From: Labilibaculum filiforme
Lineage (GTDB): Bacteria > Bacteroidota > Bacteroidia > Bacteroidales > Marinifilaceae
Direction of reading: 5' to 3'
Length of the DNA: 64,000 nt
Assembly: GCF_002843315.1 (NCBI RefSeq)
Contig: NZ_MVDD01000003.1
Span: forward strand, 248,001-312,000
This document shows, one piece after another, positions 8,523 to 18,212 of the stretch. The position numbers and the translations under genes are program-made. Within the stretch, counting starts at the first letter, position 1; every line of letters begins with the position of its first letter. The notes under the pieces were generated by a model. It was not told the DNA's origin, did no database searches, and saw only the letters and a program-made list of their open reading frames with translations.

Positions 8523-9398
8523 TTACTGCAATGAGGAATTGATCTTAGAATACAAATTCACACAATCCACTGCTTCTTTCACATCGTGCACTCTTAATAT
8601 ATTTGCTCCTTTATCAAGCGCTATCATATTTAAGGCAGTAGTTCCATTTAAACTGCTGGAAGGATCCCCTCCTATCAATTTATATATCATCGACTTGCGA
8701 GAAACTCCAACTAATATAGGCAAGCTTAATTGATGAAGCTCCTTTAGCTTGGCCATCAACTCGTAATTGTGCTCCAATGTTTTCCCAAATCCAAATCCAG
8801 GATCGATGATAATATCCTTTGCCCCAAATTCGTTTAAACTTTTAATTTGCGATCGAAAAAAAGCAACTATTTCGTTTAATAAATGATTGTAAGTTGGATT
8901 TTGTTGCATGGTTTGTGGTGTTCCCTTAATATGCATCATGATGTAAGGAACTTGTAATTCTCCAATAAGCGAGAACATATTTGCATCCATAGTTCCTCCC
9001 GAAATATCATTTATTATACATGCTCCAAAATCTGTAACAACACTTTTTGCTACTTCGGCCCTAAATGTATCGATGGACAATATTGCATTTGGAAATTCCT
9101 TACGAATACAAGTAACTGCCGGAATTAGTCGAAGTAGTTCCTCCTTTGCAACAACATCCGTAGCTCCTGGACGAGTTGAGAAAGCTCCCAGATCAATAAT
9201 TTCAGCACCTTCGCATAAAATTTGTTCACTTCGTTTTAAGATTGCTGTCTCTGTAAGATAAGATCCTCCATCGTAAAACGAGTCGGGAGTGAGATTCAAA
9301 ATCCCCATCACCAAAGGCTTTTGGAAATTTATTGATCGATCGCCACACTTAATAGAGAGATTATCGCTGTTAAAACAATTAGTTTTGTAATTTTGCAT
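8523..9398 (-). CDS. folP: Dihydropteroate synthase
   Basis: 291 aa, TIM-barrel enzyme of folate synthesis joining p-aminobenzoate to the pterin pyrophosphate. Visible signatures: MGILNLTPDSFYDGG (pterin/PPi loop), EIIDLGAFSTRPGA, ILSIDTFRAEVA, CIINDISGG, IIDPGFGFGKTLEHNYELM and VGVSRKSMI. The ATG at 9398 is chosen; a GTG one codon earlier would also be in frame. It lies in the same direction as cdaA and diverges from the DUF1599 gene across 100 bp. Confidence 0.97.
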   Translation of the reverse strand: MQNYKTNCFNSDNLSIKCGDRSINFQKPLVMGILNLTPDSFYDGGSYLTETAILKRSEQILCEGAEIIDLGAFSTRPGATDVVAKEELLRLIPAVTCIRKEFPNAILSIDTFRAEVAKSVVTDFGACIINDISGGTMDANMFSLIGELQVPYIMMHIKGTPQTMQQNPTYNHLLNEIVAFFRSQIKSLNEFGAKDIIIDPGFGFGKTLEHNYELMAKLKELHQLSLPILVGVSRKSMIYKLIGGDPSSSLNGTTALNMIALDKGANILRVHDVKEAVDCVNLYSKINSSLQ

Positions 9399-9498
9399 CA
9401 CCGATTTTTTTTGAACAAATTCCGAAGCAAAAGTAAAATAAAATACAATGGTTTAAGCTATTTTCTTACTTTTACGAGGGAAATTTCTAAAACAAATT

Positions 9499-10041
9499 AT
9501 GAATAAAACAGACCAGCAGTACAATTCGATTATTAAAATCTGTACAGATATCTTCACAAAAAAAATGCACGATTACGGAACCGCTTGGAGAATTCTTCGC
9601 CCTAGTTCCATAACCGATCAGATATACATTAAGGCACAACGAATCCGAAGCCTTGAAACCAAAGGAATAAGCAAGATTGAAGATAATATTCGCGATGAAT
9701 TTATCGGAATTGTAAACTATGCCATTATGGGCATTGTGCAATTAGAACTTGGCCCGTCGGAAGAAGAACTACCTGCTGATAAAGCGCTCGAAATTTACTC
9801 AACGCATTTTACGGAGGCAAAAGAATTAATGGAAGCCAAAAATCACGATTACGATGAAGCATGGCGAAGTATGCGGGTTAGCTCGTACACCGATTTAATT
9901 CTAATGAAAATTAACCGAACCAAACAAATTGAAGATCTGCAGGGAAAAACTTTAATATCAGAAGGAATTGATGCCAATTATTTCGATATGATTAACTACG
10001 CTGTATTTGGTTTGATTAAAATTGAGTTCGAAAACGCTTAA
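9499..10041 (+). CDS. DUF1599 (Nmad1-like) protein with two domain copies
   Basis: 180 aa built from two related halves: IIKICTDIFTKKMHDYGTAWRILRPSS (residues 9-35) and AKELMEAKNHDYDEAWRSMRVSS (about 109-131). Each is followed by a segment of the form TDxIxxKxxR and a second helix ending INYAV/VNYAI. This is the DUF1599 family, common in Bacteroidota. I recall that it has been grouped with nucleotide-modification-associated domains, but its activity is unknown. The stop is 16 bp before the next start, so it should be cotranscribed with the DoxX-like gene and tpiA. Confidence 0.85.
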   Translation: MNKTDQQYNSIIKICTDIFTKKMHDYGTAWRILRPSSITDQIYIKAQRIRSLETKGISKIEDNIRDEFIGIVNYAIMGIVQLELGPSEEELPADKALEIYSTHFTEAKELMEAKNHDYDEAWRSMRVSSYTDLILMKINRTKQIEDLQGKTLISEGIDANYFDMINYAVFGLIKIEFENA

Positions 10042-10057
10042 AAAAAATAGCTCTATT

Positions 10058-11311
10058 ATGAAAATAGTTCAGTTTATAAGTCGTCTTATTGTTGGTCTTA
10101 TTTTTGTCTTTTCAGGATTTGTAAAAGCAGTCGATCCAATGGGATCTACCTTCAAATTCACAGATTATTTCCTAGCTTTTGGCATGGATGCCTTAAAGGA
10201 GATTGCCTTTCCTTTAGCAATTCTTTTAGCCGCCCTCGAATTTACAGTAGGAATGGCCTTAATTTTTAACTGTAGAAAGAATATCACTGCTTGGTTAGCC
10301 CTGCTGTTCATGCTTTTCTTTACACCACTTACTTTTGTTTTGGCCCTAACTAATCCGGTAACCGATTGTGGTTGTTTTGGCGATGCTTTGGTACTTACAA
10401 ACTGGGAAACTTTCTGGAAAAACATTGTAATTCTTGCTTTCACTTTGGTAATCTTCTTTAAAAGAAAAGAAGCGGATAATAGTCAAGCAGTATGGGAACA
10501 AAATTTACTGATAGGATTTGCCCTTATTGTTTCTTTTGGTATCTCGACCTACTCTTATCGCCATCTACCACTTATCGATTTTAGACCTTATCATATTGGT
10601 GCAAATATTTCTGATGGAATGAAAATTCCGGAAGGAGCACCGGCTGACGAATACCGTAGCCTTTTTAGATACGAAAAAGATGGTGTAGTAAAAGAATTTG
10701 ACGAAAGTAATTATCCTTGGCAGGATACAACCTGGAAATATGTTGATTCTGAGCAAATTAAAATTAAAGAAGGTTATACTCCCCCTATTCATGATTTTAC
10801 TATCAGTAATGAAATAGATGGAGACATTACCAATATGGTTTTATCAAATAATGGATACACTTTCCTTTTGGTTTCTAAAAATCTTACTGAAATAGACGAA
10901 AGTTCTTTGGTTAAAATAAAGGAACTCTCCTTTTTCGCTTTCGAAAATAACATACAACTGGTTGGCTTGACTGCTTCGGGCGATAGAGCTATGCAAGAAT
11001 TTAAAAATACGAATGAGTTGCCTTTTGAATTTTACAATACCGATGAAATTCAACTAAAAACCATCATCCGTTCGAACCCTGGCTTGGTTTTACTTAAAAA
11101 TGGAACCATCCTTGATAAATGGCATTTTAGAGATTTCCCGAAAGTAGACCAGTTTCAAGGCGATCTTGCAGCCTACTCTATTACAAAACATCAAACACTA
11201 AATATCAATCTATTTATTATTAGTATTACATCAACTTTGCTTTTGCTACTTGTTCTTTTCAGTTGGATAAAAATAAGATTAGCAGCAGCAAAAAACAGAT
11301 TACGATTATGA
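10058..11311 (+). CDS. BT_3928-type DoxX/MauE-like membrane protein with a thioredoxin-like C-terminal part
   Basis: 417 aa from the ATG at 10058; the frame is open to a TTG at 10022, but the ATG begins the first membrane helix. Four hydrophobic segments occur in the first 140 residues (for example [22 protein letters not shown]), with a cysteine motif [11 protein letters not shown] typical of the MauE/DoxX branch. A periplasmic region resembling a thioredoxin fold without a clear CxxC follows ([24 protein letters not shown]...), and a final membrane helix lies at 385-405. It is probably an envelope redox or quinone-linked protein (family-based inference). The stop overlaps the tpiA start as ATGA, a sign of translational coupling. 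Confidence 0.85.
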   Translation: MKIVQFISRLIVGLIFVFSGFVKAVDPMGSTFKFTDYFLAFGMDALKEIAFPLAILLAALEFTVGMALIFNCRKNITAWLALLFMLFFTPLTFVLALTNPVTDCGCFGDALVLTNWETFWKNIVILAFTLVIFFKRKEADNSQAVWEQNLLIGFALIVSFGISTYSYRHLPLIDFRPYHIGANISDGMKIPEGAPADEYRSLFRYEKDGVVKEFDESNYPWQDTTWKYVDSEQIKIKEGYTPPIHDFTISNEIDGDITNMVLSNNGYTFLLVSKNLTEIDESSLVKIKELSFFAFENNIQLVGLTASGDRAMQEFKNTNELPFEFYNTDEIQLKTIIRSNPGLVLLKNGTILDKWHFRDFPKVDQFQGDLAAYSITKHQTLNINLFIISITSTLLLLLVLFSWIKIRLAAAKNRLRL

Positions 11312-12063
11312 GAAAGAAAATTGTTGCAGGAAACTGGAAAATGAACAATACACTGGAAGAAGGTATTGTGTTGGCGGGACAAATCAATGATTTAGTTGAA
11401 AAAACTGAGCTTAATGGTGTAGATGTTGTTATTGGTACTCCTTTTATTCACTTAACTGAAGTAAACAAGCTTGTTGGTGATAAAATTGGTGTTGCAGCTC
11501 AAAACTGTGCTGATGAAGTTAGCGGAGCCTACACAGGAGAAGTCTCAGCTGCCATGATTAAATCAACTGGTAGTAAATATGTAATTTTAGGTCACTCGGA
11601 ACGCAGAGAATACTATGGCGAAACCAGTGAAAAATTGGTTAAAAAAGTTGCGCTTAGTCTTCAAAACGGTTTAACTCCAATCTTCTGTTTTGGTGAAGTT
11701 TTAGAAGAGCGTCAATCAGAAAAGCATTTTGATGTTGTTAAAAGTCAAATTGCAGAAGGATTATTTCATTTATCACCAGAAGATTTCGGAAAAATTGTGT
11801 TGGCTTACGAACCAGTTTGGGCAATTGGAACAGGTGTGACTGCATCTTCGGCTCAGGCACAGGAAATGCACGCATTTATTCGTAAAACTTTAGTTGCTAA
11901 ATATGGTCAAGAAGTTGCTGATAACACATCTATTCTTTACGGTGGAAGTTGCAAGCCTTCTAATGCCAAAGAATTGTTTGAAAATGCTGATGTAGACGGA
12001 GGTCTAATTGGTGGTGCTTCTCTTAATGCAGAAGATTTTATGGGAATTATTACTGCTTTTTAA
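11308..12063 (+). CDS. tpiA: Triosephosphate isomerase
   Basis: 251 aa. The ATG at 11308 overlaps the previous stop; an upstream in-frame TTG at 11263 is rejected because the family begins [13 protein letters not shown]. Catalytic Lys (GNWKMN), His (ILGHSERR) and Glu ([13 protein letters not shown]), and the phosphate-binding loops [11 protein letters not shown] and GGLIGGASL, are all present. It interconverts dihydroxyacetone phosphate and glyceraldehyde 3-phosphate in the cytoplasm. A strong terminator follows at 12084. Confidence 0.98.
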   Translation: MRKKIVAGNWKMNNTLEEGIVLAGQINDLVEKTELNGVDVVIGTPFIHLTEVNKLVGDKIGVAAQNCADEVSGAYTGEVSAAMIKSTGSKYVILGHSERREYYGETSEKLVKKVALSLQNGLTPIFCFGEVLEERQSEKHFDVVKSQIAEGLFHLSPEDFGKIVLAYEPVWAIGTGVTASSAQAQEMHAFIRKTLVAKYGQEVADNTSILYGGSCKPSNAKELFENADVDGGLIGGASLNAEDFMGIITAF

Positions 12064-12083
12064 TAGCGTAAACACATACTATT

Positions 12084-12118
12084 AAAGCCGATACAGCAGT
12101 GTCGGCTTTTGTTTTTTG
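12084..12118 (+). terminator. Rho-independent terminator after tpiA
   Basis: An 11-bp stem AAAGCCGATAC/GTGTCGGCTTT (one wobble) with loop AGCA is followed by TGTTTTTT. Confidence 0.85.
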
Positions 12119-12166
12119 ATCAGGATTAAATTAACTTGTTGCCCAGAACTATTTAAGACTCACACG

Positions 12167-13009
12167 ATGGATTATATCGAACTAAAATGCACAATTCAAC
12201 CATTCTCGGAAGAGATTGCCGAAATAATAATTGCAGAACTTGGCGAATTGGATTACGAAAGTTTTACACAAAGTGAAGATGGTATAGAAGCCTACATACA
12301 GGCTCCTCTGTTCGATATGGACGAGGTAAAACAACTTAGTATTAATCACCTTCCAAATGCTCCTTTTAACTTGAGCTATTCGCACAAAACCATTGAGTCG
12401 CAAGATTGGAATGCACTTTGGGAATCGAATTTTAGTCCGGTTATTATTTCCGATCAGGTGGTGATTAGAGCCTCTTTTCATACCGACACCCCCAAAGTTC
12501 CTTACGATATTGTAATTGATCCAAAAATGTCATTCGGAACCGGACACCACTCCACTACCTCCTTAATGGTTCAAACTATTTTAGAATTAAAATTAGAAGG
12601 TAAAAACGTGTTAGATATGGGATGTGGCACCAGCCTACTTGCTATTTTAGCTTCGAAACGAAATGCTGCTAAAGTTGATGCAATCGACATTGACGAATGG
12701 CCATACACCAATTCGTTAGAAAACATCAAAAATAATAAGGCCGAAAATGTATCCGTTTTTCTTGGTGATGCTGCTTTACTGGAAGGCAAACAATACGATG
12801 TTGTTTTGGCGAATATCAACAGAAATATCCTCATAAATGATATGAAACATTACGTGGCATGTCTTCCTGAAAATGGCGAATTAATTATGAGTGGATTCTA
12901 CACTGAAGATTTAAAATACATTCAAGAAGAAGCTGAAAAAAACAATTTAAAATATATTAGTCACAAAGTGGCATTAAATTGGGTTGCTGTTCGCTTCACC
13001 AAAAAATAA
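12167..13009 (+). CDS. prmA: Ribosomal protein L11 methyltransferase
   Basis: 280 aa from the ATG at 12167; the in-frame TTG at 12116 lies inside the preceding terminator and is rejected. The N-terminal substrate-recognition domain (1-110) is followed by a class I methyltransferase domain: FGTGHHSTTSLM, SAM loop NVLDMGCGTSLLAILA (usual GCGTG has Ser for the last Gly), acidic strand AIDIDEWPY, and VVLANINRNIL in place of the NPPF motif, as is normal for PrmA. It trimethylates L11 on the ribosome. Confidence 0.95.
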   Translation: MDYIELKCTIQPFSEEIAEIIIAELGELDYESFTQSEDGIEAYIQAPLFDMDEVKQLSINHLPNAPFNLSYSHKTIESQDWNALWESNFSPVIISDQVVIRASFHTDTPKVPYDIVIDPKMSFGTGHHSTTSLMVQTILELKLEGKNVLDMGCGTSLLAILASKRNAAKVDAIDIDEWPYTNSLENIKNNKAENVSVFLGDAALLEGKQYDVVLANINRNILINDMKHYVACLPENGELIMSGFYTEDLKYIQEEAEKNNLKYISHKVALNWVAVRFTKK

Positions 13010-13023
13010 AACACAAACTATTT

Positions 13024-13065
13024 TGCCGGTACCTGCTATTCCTCATAGAATACAGAGAACCGGCA
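13024..13065 (+). terminator. Hairpin after prmA
   Basis: Outer arms TGCCGGT/ACCGGCA enclose a small TATTC/GAATA stem; TCTTACTTTTT follows. A plausible but not strong terminator. Confidence 0.45.
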
Positions 13066-13127
13066 TCTTACTTTTTATAGCATTATGATTTCTTTTTAAG
13101 TTGCCATATGAAAATCCTATGCTAGGA

Positions 13128-13155
13128 ATATTCGTCTCAGTTTGTAGACGAATAT
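13128..13155 (+). other. Perfect inverted repeat upstream of the 1491-aa gene
   Basis: ATATTCGTCT and AGACGAATAT are perfect 10-bp arms with an 8-base loop, about 80-110 bp before the start codon at 13237. It has no T run, so an operator or a structured 5' leader is as likely as a terminator. Confidence 0.4.
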
Positions 13156-13236
13156 CTTTAACATAGACGCTTCATATCCCATCAAATTTGTTAAATTGCC
13201 TTTGCAAATATATCTACACCCGAAACTTCATTTATA

Positions 13237-16200
13237 ATGAATAAGCTACTCTTTTCCAGCATTCTTTTTTTTGGAATAGCAATTATAAGTCAGGCCGTAA
13301 GCGCCCAAAGTATCAAATCATTTTCTCATGATTCCATAGTCTTTCAGGATGAATTCTTAAAGTTTATGGATCATCCTACCAAAAAGAAAGAATTTAAGGA
13401 GTTTAAAGAGCAATTTCCTACCTTTTGGTTCTCACCAGAAATGACTAGTGAAAAACGAAGCAATATTTACCAGATATGCGACATCTTTCTAAACAAAAAA
13501 GCAAGGTCGTTTCCTGATTTTTATAACTATTTTGAAACGCTGATGCTGTTTCAGCAACAAAACCGCGACCAAAAGGATTATTCCAGTTGGGAAAAAGGTT
13601 TGTTGCTTCAGATGAGCGATCGAAAAAACAAACTAAGCGCGACCCAAGACTTTCTTATTCAGACCCAAAATCTTTTAAGAGATACCATACTTCACGAATC
13701 GTACGCCACCAAATGGAAATGTGAAAATGCTAATTTCAAATTCCTATTCGATAAAGAATTAACCATTCAGTTCGATAAGGCCGACTTATATTGTATTGCT
13801 CAACGCGATAGCTCTTGTATTTACAGTACGAGTGGAATTTATCATCCATTTGAAAAAATTTGGAAAGGGAAAAAAGGAAAAGTAACTTGGACCAGAGCAG
13901 GTAAAAGTAGTGCCGATGAATATGCAACATTCGATTCGTATTCTGTCGACACCGAAAAATCCTCCTTTCAGGTGGATACTGTTAGCTATTACAACAAAGA
14001 ACTATTCGACTCTAAAATAGAGGGCAGTCTTTCGGAGAAAATGAACTCTGTAAAAGATCCTGCCTTGGCTATTTATCCTCGTTTCGAATCGTTCGGAAAA
14101 GAAATAGAGATTAAAAACTTATTCACAAATTTAAATTACAAAGGAGGCATTGCCATTCATGGTGCAAAATTCCTTGGTAAAGGAAGTCCTGAATTTCCTT
14201 CAGTGATTGAACTATCCAGACACGACACCTTGTTTTTACGAGCACGCTCGGAACACTTTTCGTTCAATAACAATCGGGTGGTTGGAAAAGATACCGAAAT
14301 TGAAATTCTAATCGACACTTGCCAAATTTATCATCCTGGTTTATTGTTTCAATATTATCCCGACAAAAAAGAAGTCAATTTAATTCGCGATGGAGAAGGA
14401 ATTGCTTTGAGTCCCTACTTTAACACCTACCACAATATAATTATGGATTTTGGGATGTTGATATGGAATATGGACGAAAATTTAATGCACTTTGGAAGCA
14501 TGAAAGGTGCTACCAGTAGACAGGCTCACTTTGAGTCGATGAACTATTTTAGTTTGAACCGATTCATGAAAATACAGGGCATGGATCAGGAAAACCCACT
14601 GGTATCGCTTCGCAAATATGCCGATTACTGCTACGTAGAAACATTTACGGCCATGGAATATGCTAACTTTATTAAAAAGCCAGTGAACCAAGTGCGCCAA
14701 CAAATTATTGGCTTATCGTTTCAAGGCTTTGTTATTTACGACCGAAATACCGATGAAGTTAGCTTACAACAACGCCTTACCGATTACATTAAATCGGGAA
14801 TGGGACGACAGGATTACGATGTAATTCGATTTACCACCCAAACCGAAAATAACGAAGATGATGCTACCCTACGAATGGGAAGTTTTAATTTAGATATTAA
14901 TGGAGTAAAACATATTGCAGTAAGCGATTCTCAGAACGTGGTAATTTTCCCCAAGCATCAGAAAATTACTCTTAAAAAGAATCGTGACTTCCAGTTCGAC
15001 GGAAAAATTATGGCCGGATTGCTGGATATGTATGGCAAAGACTTTAATTTCTCGTACGAAAAATTCAAAATTGATCTCGACCTAATTGACTCCCTACAAA
15101 TAAATATTGTAAACGACTCGCTTTCTACCTACGGAAGAAGATACACAACCCAACTGGGAAGCGTATTGGAGAAAATTACCGGGAACTTATTAATCGATGA
15201 TCCCAATAATAAATCGGGAATGAATAACTACGATGAATATCCTATTTTTAATAGCTCTGATTCGTGTTTCGTGTACTACGACAGCAAAAAGATTCAGGAC
15301 GGAGTTTACAAAAAAGAGGAATTCTATTTCAAAGTAGACCCCTACACCATCAACAATATAAACGACTTTAAAAAAGAAGATATTTCGTTAAAAGGGGAAT
15401 TTGTTTCCGACAGTATATTCCCAACATTTCGTGAAACACTTAGTATTAATGACGATAATTCGTTAGGATTTTACCACCTAACTCCTGCAACAGGATTTTC
15501 CGCTTACGGAAAAGGAACTTTTACCGATACCATACACCTTTCGAATGAAGGCTTAATTGGCAACGGAGTACTAAACTATCTCAGCTCGACTACAAAATCG
15601 AAAAATTTTGTGTTTAGACCAGAAGTAATGACTACCCAAGCCGAAAGTTTCGAATTAAAAGAACTTGCTTCTCAAATGAATAATCCAGAAGTAAATGGCG
15701 AGAAAATTTTCGAGACATGGTATCCTTACAAGGAAGAACTTTACGTGAAAAGTACTGCCTTGCCTATTGATATGTACAAAAAACTAGCAACATTAGCCGG
15801 AACCCTAAAAATTACTCCGAAAGAAATTACTGGCGTTGGCGATATGGAATTGGTGAATGCAGAACTTCAGTCGGATTATTTTACCTACACACCAAAAACC
15901 ATTATAGCAGATACTGCTAGCTTTAAACTCAAAAATACCGATGCAGAAGGTTATGCCTTCGAAAGTACGGATGTAAAAGCACTTATCGACTTTAGAAACC
16001 GAACCGGACAATTTACGAGCACTACCGAAGGAAGTATTAGTGAGTTCCCATCGAACAAATATATCGCTTACATCAATAGCTTTGGTTGGGAAATGGATAA
16101 GCAGGAACTACTGTTTGGTAGCGAGAGCGAGACTACCCTAGCCAGCTTGTGGGAACAAAATAAAATGGAAACATTGCCTGAAACAGCCTATACCAAGTTA

Positions 16201-17712
16201 ATATCGACTAGTATCAAACAAGATTCCTTAAGCTTTTTTACGCCTTTGGCCAGATACAGCTCCATCGAACATACCATTAAAGCAAAATACGTAAGCGATT
16301 TAGCGGTTGCCGATGCAAAAATTTATCCCGACAAAGGAGAGGTAAACATCGAAAACGAGGGATTAATGCAAACACTTCGCAACTCGAAAGTGCTTGCCGA
16401 TACCATTAACTCCTATCATAACATCTTTAATGCTACAATTAATGTTCATGGTAAAAATTCCTATTCCGGATCGGGTAGCTATACGTATTTTGATGCCGAC
16501 GATAAGGAGCAGGATCTGGTTTTTGATGTGATTGATGTGGATAGCTTGGGGCAAACCATTGCCATGGGGAATTTACCGGAAGAAGAATCGTTTAGCTTGA
16601 GTCCCGATTTTGACTACAAAGGCAAAGTGAAACTCGAAGCTCGCGAAAAATCGCTTTTTTTTAATGGGCAGACAAAAATTCACAACCATTGTGAAAGTAT
16701 CGACGACAATTGGCTGGAGTTTAATTCACAAATTGATCCGAAAGAAATCTATATTCCTGTTGAATTATACGTTACCGACGATGAGAGTTTGAAGCTTTAC
16801 AATAGCTTTTTCTTAACGAACGATTCCATTCATATTTATTCGTCGTTTTTATCGCGCAGAATTTTTTATACCGATAACGTGCTACTCGAAGCAAAAGGTT
16901 TTCTTACCTACAAACCAAATTTGCAAGCCTATCAAATTGCACCAAAAGATAAACTAAAAGATTTAGACGCAAGTGGAAGTATTCTTTCCTTTTATCAGGG
17001 AAACTGTAATATGAGAGGCGAAGGACTAATTAATTTGGGTGCCGAATTAGGACAGATAAAACAAATTGCTTCGGGAGCCATCGAGCACAATTTAGCGAGC
17101 GATATTGTGACTTTGGATTTAATTTTTGGGGTAGATTATTTCATGAACGATCAAGCGATGAAAATTATGGAAAATGCTTTTATGCAAGCCAATTTAAAAC
17201 GTACGAATATTAATAAACAAGATTACACCCGTAAATTAGCCGAAATAATGGGGCGCAAAAAGGCCGAATTAGCAGTTCGAGAAATGGACGACTATGGTAC
17301 TTTTAAAAGTTTACCTAACGAACTTTTGCATACTATTTATTTCAATAATCTTGATTTTATTTGGAATAAAGAAACCAAAGCATATCAATCTATTGGCGAA
17401 ATAGGAATTGGAAATATTAACGACAAACAAATTAATAAAAGCATAAAAGGAAAAATAGAGCTGGACAAAAAACGAAGTGGCAACCGATTAACAATGTATT
17501 TGGAAATTGATAATTCTACTTGGTTTTATTTTGAATATCACCATGGGGTGATGTTTGTGCGCTCATCGAACGAAGAGTTTAATACGCTTATTCACGAAAG
17601 CAAGGAGGACAAACGCGAATTTAAAGATCCATTGAAGAAAAATCCGTATTCCTATATCATCTGTCCGCGTTCTCAAAAAACAAAATTCCTGAAAGAATTT
17701 AATATGGAATAA
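13237..17712 (+). CDS. Very large exported protein of unknown function
   Basis: 1491 aa with a signal peptide (KLLFSSILFFGIAIISQAVSAQS), so exported to the periplasm or beyond. I do not recognise a family. An alpha-rich N-terminal 130 residues is followed by about 1200 residues that read as repeated beta strands with little Cys (for example KSFQVDTVSYY, SLKGEFVSDSIFPTF, HLSNEGLIGNGVLNYL). This is the look of AsmA/TamB- or OstA-like elongated beta proteins, a comparison by texture only. The region 1215-1330 (DASGSILSFYQGNCNMRGEGLINLG onward) and an alpha-helical stretch around 1300 precede a conserved-looking end (YSYIICPRSQKTKFLKEFNME). It stands alone between two hairpins. Its size and isolation suggest an envelope assembly or transport role, but this is speculation. 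Confidence 0.9.
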   Translation: MNKLLFSSILFFGIAIISQAVSAQSIKSFSHDSIVFQDEFLKFMDHPTKKKEFKEFKEQFPTFWFSPEMTSEKRSNIYQICDIFLNKKARSFPDFYNYFETLMLFQQQNRDQKDYSSWEKGLLLQMSDRKNKLSATQDFLIQTQNLLRDTILHESYATKWKCENANFKFLFDKELTIQFDKADLYCIAQRDSSCIYSTSGIYHPFEKIWKGKKGKVTWTRAGKSSADEYATFDSYSVDTEKSSFQVDTVSYYNKELFDSKIEGSLSEKMNSVKDPALAIYPRFESFGKEIEIKNLFTNLNYKGGIAIHGAKFLGKGSPEFPSVIELSRHDTLFLRARSEHFSFNNNRVVGKDTEIEILIDTCQIYHPGLLFQYYPDKKEVNLIRDGEGIALSPYFNTYHNIIMDFGMLIWNMDENLMHFGSMKGATSRQAHFESMNYFSLNRFMKIQGMDQENPLVSLRKYADYCYVETFTAMEYANFIKKPVNQVRQQIIGLSFQGFVIYDRNTDEVSLQQRLTDYIKSGMGRQDYDVIRFTTQTENNEDDATLRMGSFNLDINGVKHIAVSDSQNVVIFPKHQKITLKKNRDFQFDGKIMAGLLDMYGKDFNFSYEKFKIDLDLIDSLQINIVNDSLSTYGRRYTTQLGSVLEKITGNLLIDDPNNKSGMNNYDEYPIFNSSDSCFVYYDSKKIQDGVYKKEEFYFKVDPYTINNINDFKKEDISLKGEFVSDSIFPTFRETLSINDDNSLGFYHLTPATGFSAYGKGTFTDTIHLSNEGLIGNGVLNYLSSTTKSKNFVFRPEVMTTQAESFELKELASQMNNPEVNGEKIFETWYPYKEELYVKSTALPIDMYKKLATLAGTLKITPKEITGVGDMELVNAELQSDYFTYTPKTIIADTASFKLKNTDAEGYAFESTDVKALIDFRNRTGQFTSTTEGSISEFPSNKYIAYINSFGWEMDKQELLFGSESETTLASLWEQNKMETLPETAYTKLISTSIKQDSLSFFTPLARYSSIEHTIKAKYVSDLAVADAKIYPDKGEVNIENEGLMQTLRNSKVLADTINSYHNIFNATINVHGKNSYSGSGSYTYFDADDKEQDLVFDVIDVDSLGQTIAMGNLPEEESFSLSPDFDYKGKVKLEAREKSLFFNGQTKIHNHCESIDDNWLEFNSQIDPKEIYIPVELYVTDDESLKLYNSFFLTNDSIHIYSSFLSRRIFYTDNVLLEAKGFLTYKPNLQAYQIAPKDKLKDLDASGSILSFYQGNCNMRGEGLINLGAELGQIKQIASGAIEHNLASDIVTLDLIFGVDYFMNDQAMKIMENAFMQANLKRTNINKQDYTRKLAEIMGRKKAELAVREMDDYGTFKSLPNELLHTIYFNNLDFIWNKETKAYQSIGEIGIGNINDKQINKSIKGKIELDKKRSGNRLTMYLEIDNSTWFYFEYHHGVMFVRSSNEEFNTLIHESKEDKREFKDPLKKNPYSYIICPRSQKTKFLKEFNME

Positions 17713-17719
17713 AATAGTA

Positions 17720-17741
17720 GGGGCGCAATATTTTGCGCCCC
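17720..17741. terminator. Bidirectional terminator between convergent genes
   Basis: GGGGCGCAA-TATT-TTGCGCCCC, a perfect 9-bp GC-rich stem, lies in the 34-bp gap between the stop codons at 17712 and 17747. Confidence 0.8.
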
Positions 17742-17746
17742 AATTC

Positions 17747-17944
17747 TTATTCTACGATTTCTTTTACTCGTCCCACCTGTCCATCTTCCAACATCACTTT
17801 AATACCATGAGGATGCATGTGCGAATTGGTTAGCAAATTTTTCACAACCCCTTCGGTTAGTTTTCCTGATCGCTGATCGGCTTTTAATACAATTCGAACC
17901 ACCAAGCCTGGGTGTATATCTGCTCTTTTCGTTCCGTCTTTCAT
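17747..17944 (-). CDS. ywbE: YwbE-family protein (DUF2196)
   Basis: 65 aa, full length for the family. It reads KRADIHPGLVVRIVLKADQRS then LTEGVVKNLLTNS and HPHGIKVMLEDGQVGRVKEI, the typical compact beta-barrel-like YwbE sequence. The molecular function is not established. It is a single gene, convergent with the 1491-aa gene. Confidence 0.9.
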   Translation of the reverse strand: MKDGTKRADIHPGLVVRIVLKADQRSGKLTEGVVKNLLTNSHMHPHGIKVMLEDGQVGRVKEIVE

Positions 17945-18212
17945 TTCTATATTTTTAAGTACATTAATTTCTTTATAGCACTGCCCTGTAAATGTAAAGC
18001 CTTTTTACGGATTATTACCTCACCAATTGGAAAATCCCCGAGCTAAAACAGGTAGCAATAAATGTTTATTACCTTATCCTTGCTACTTGATACCTGATAC
18101 TTGGAGCTTGCTCCTTGAATATTGCAATTATCATAAAGGATGTTTACTTTAGCAATTCGCAAATTTTACTTTAGCACACAACATCTTCGAAGCAAGAATT
18201 TTAAAATATCAC

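Noticed and set aside
10022-10057. Longer TTG-started versions of several genes (DoxX-like, tpiA, prmA, rsmE, SdiA-regulated lipoprotein)
   Set aside because: Family N-termini and signal peptides start at the downstream ATG in each case.
17945-18212. Text CTTGCTACTTGATACCTGATACTTGG before galM as a functional repeat
   Set aside because: It looks like worn dispersed-repeat text; no second copy in the window and no structure.
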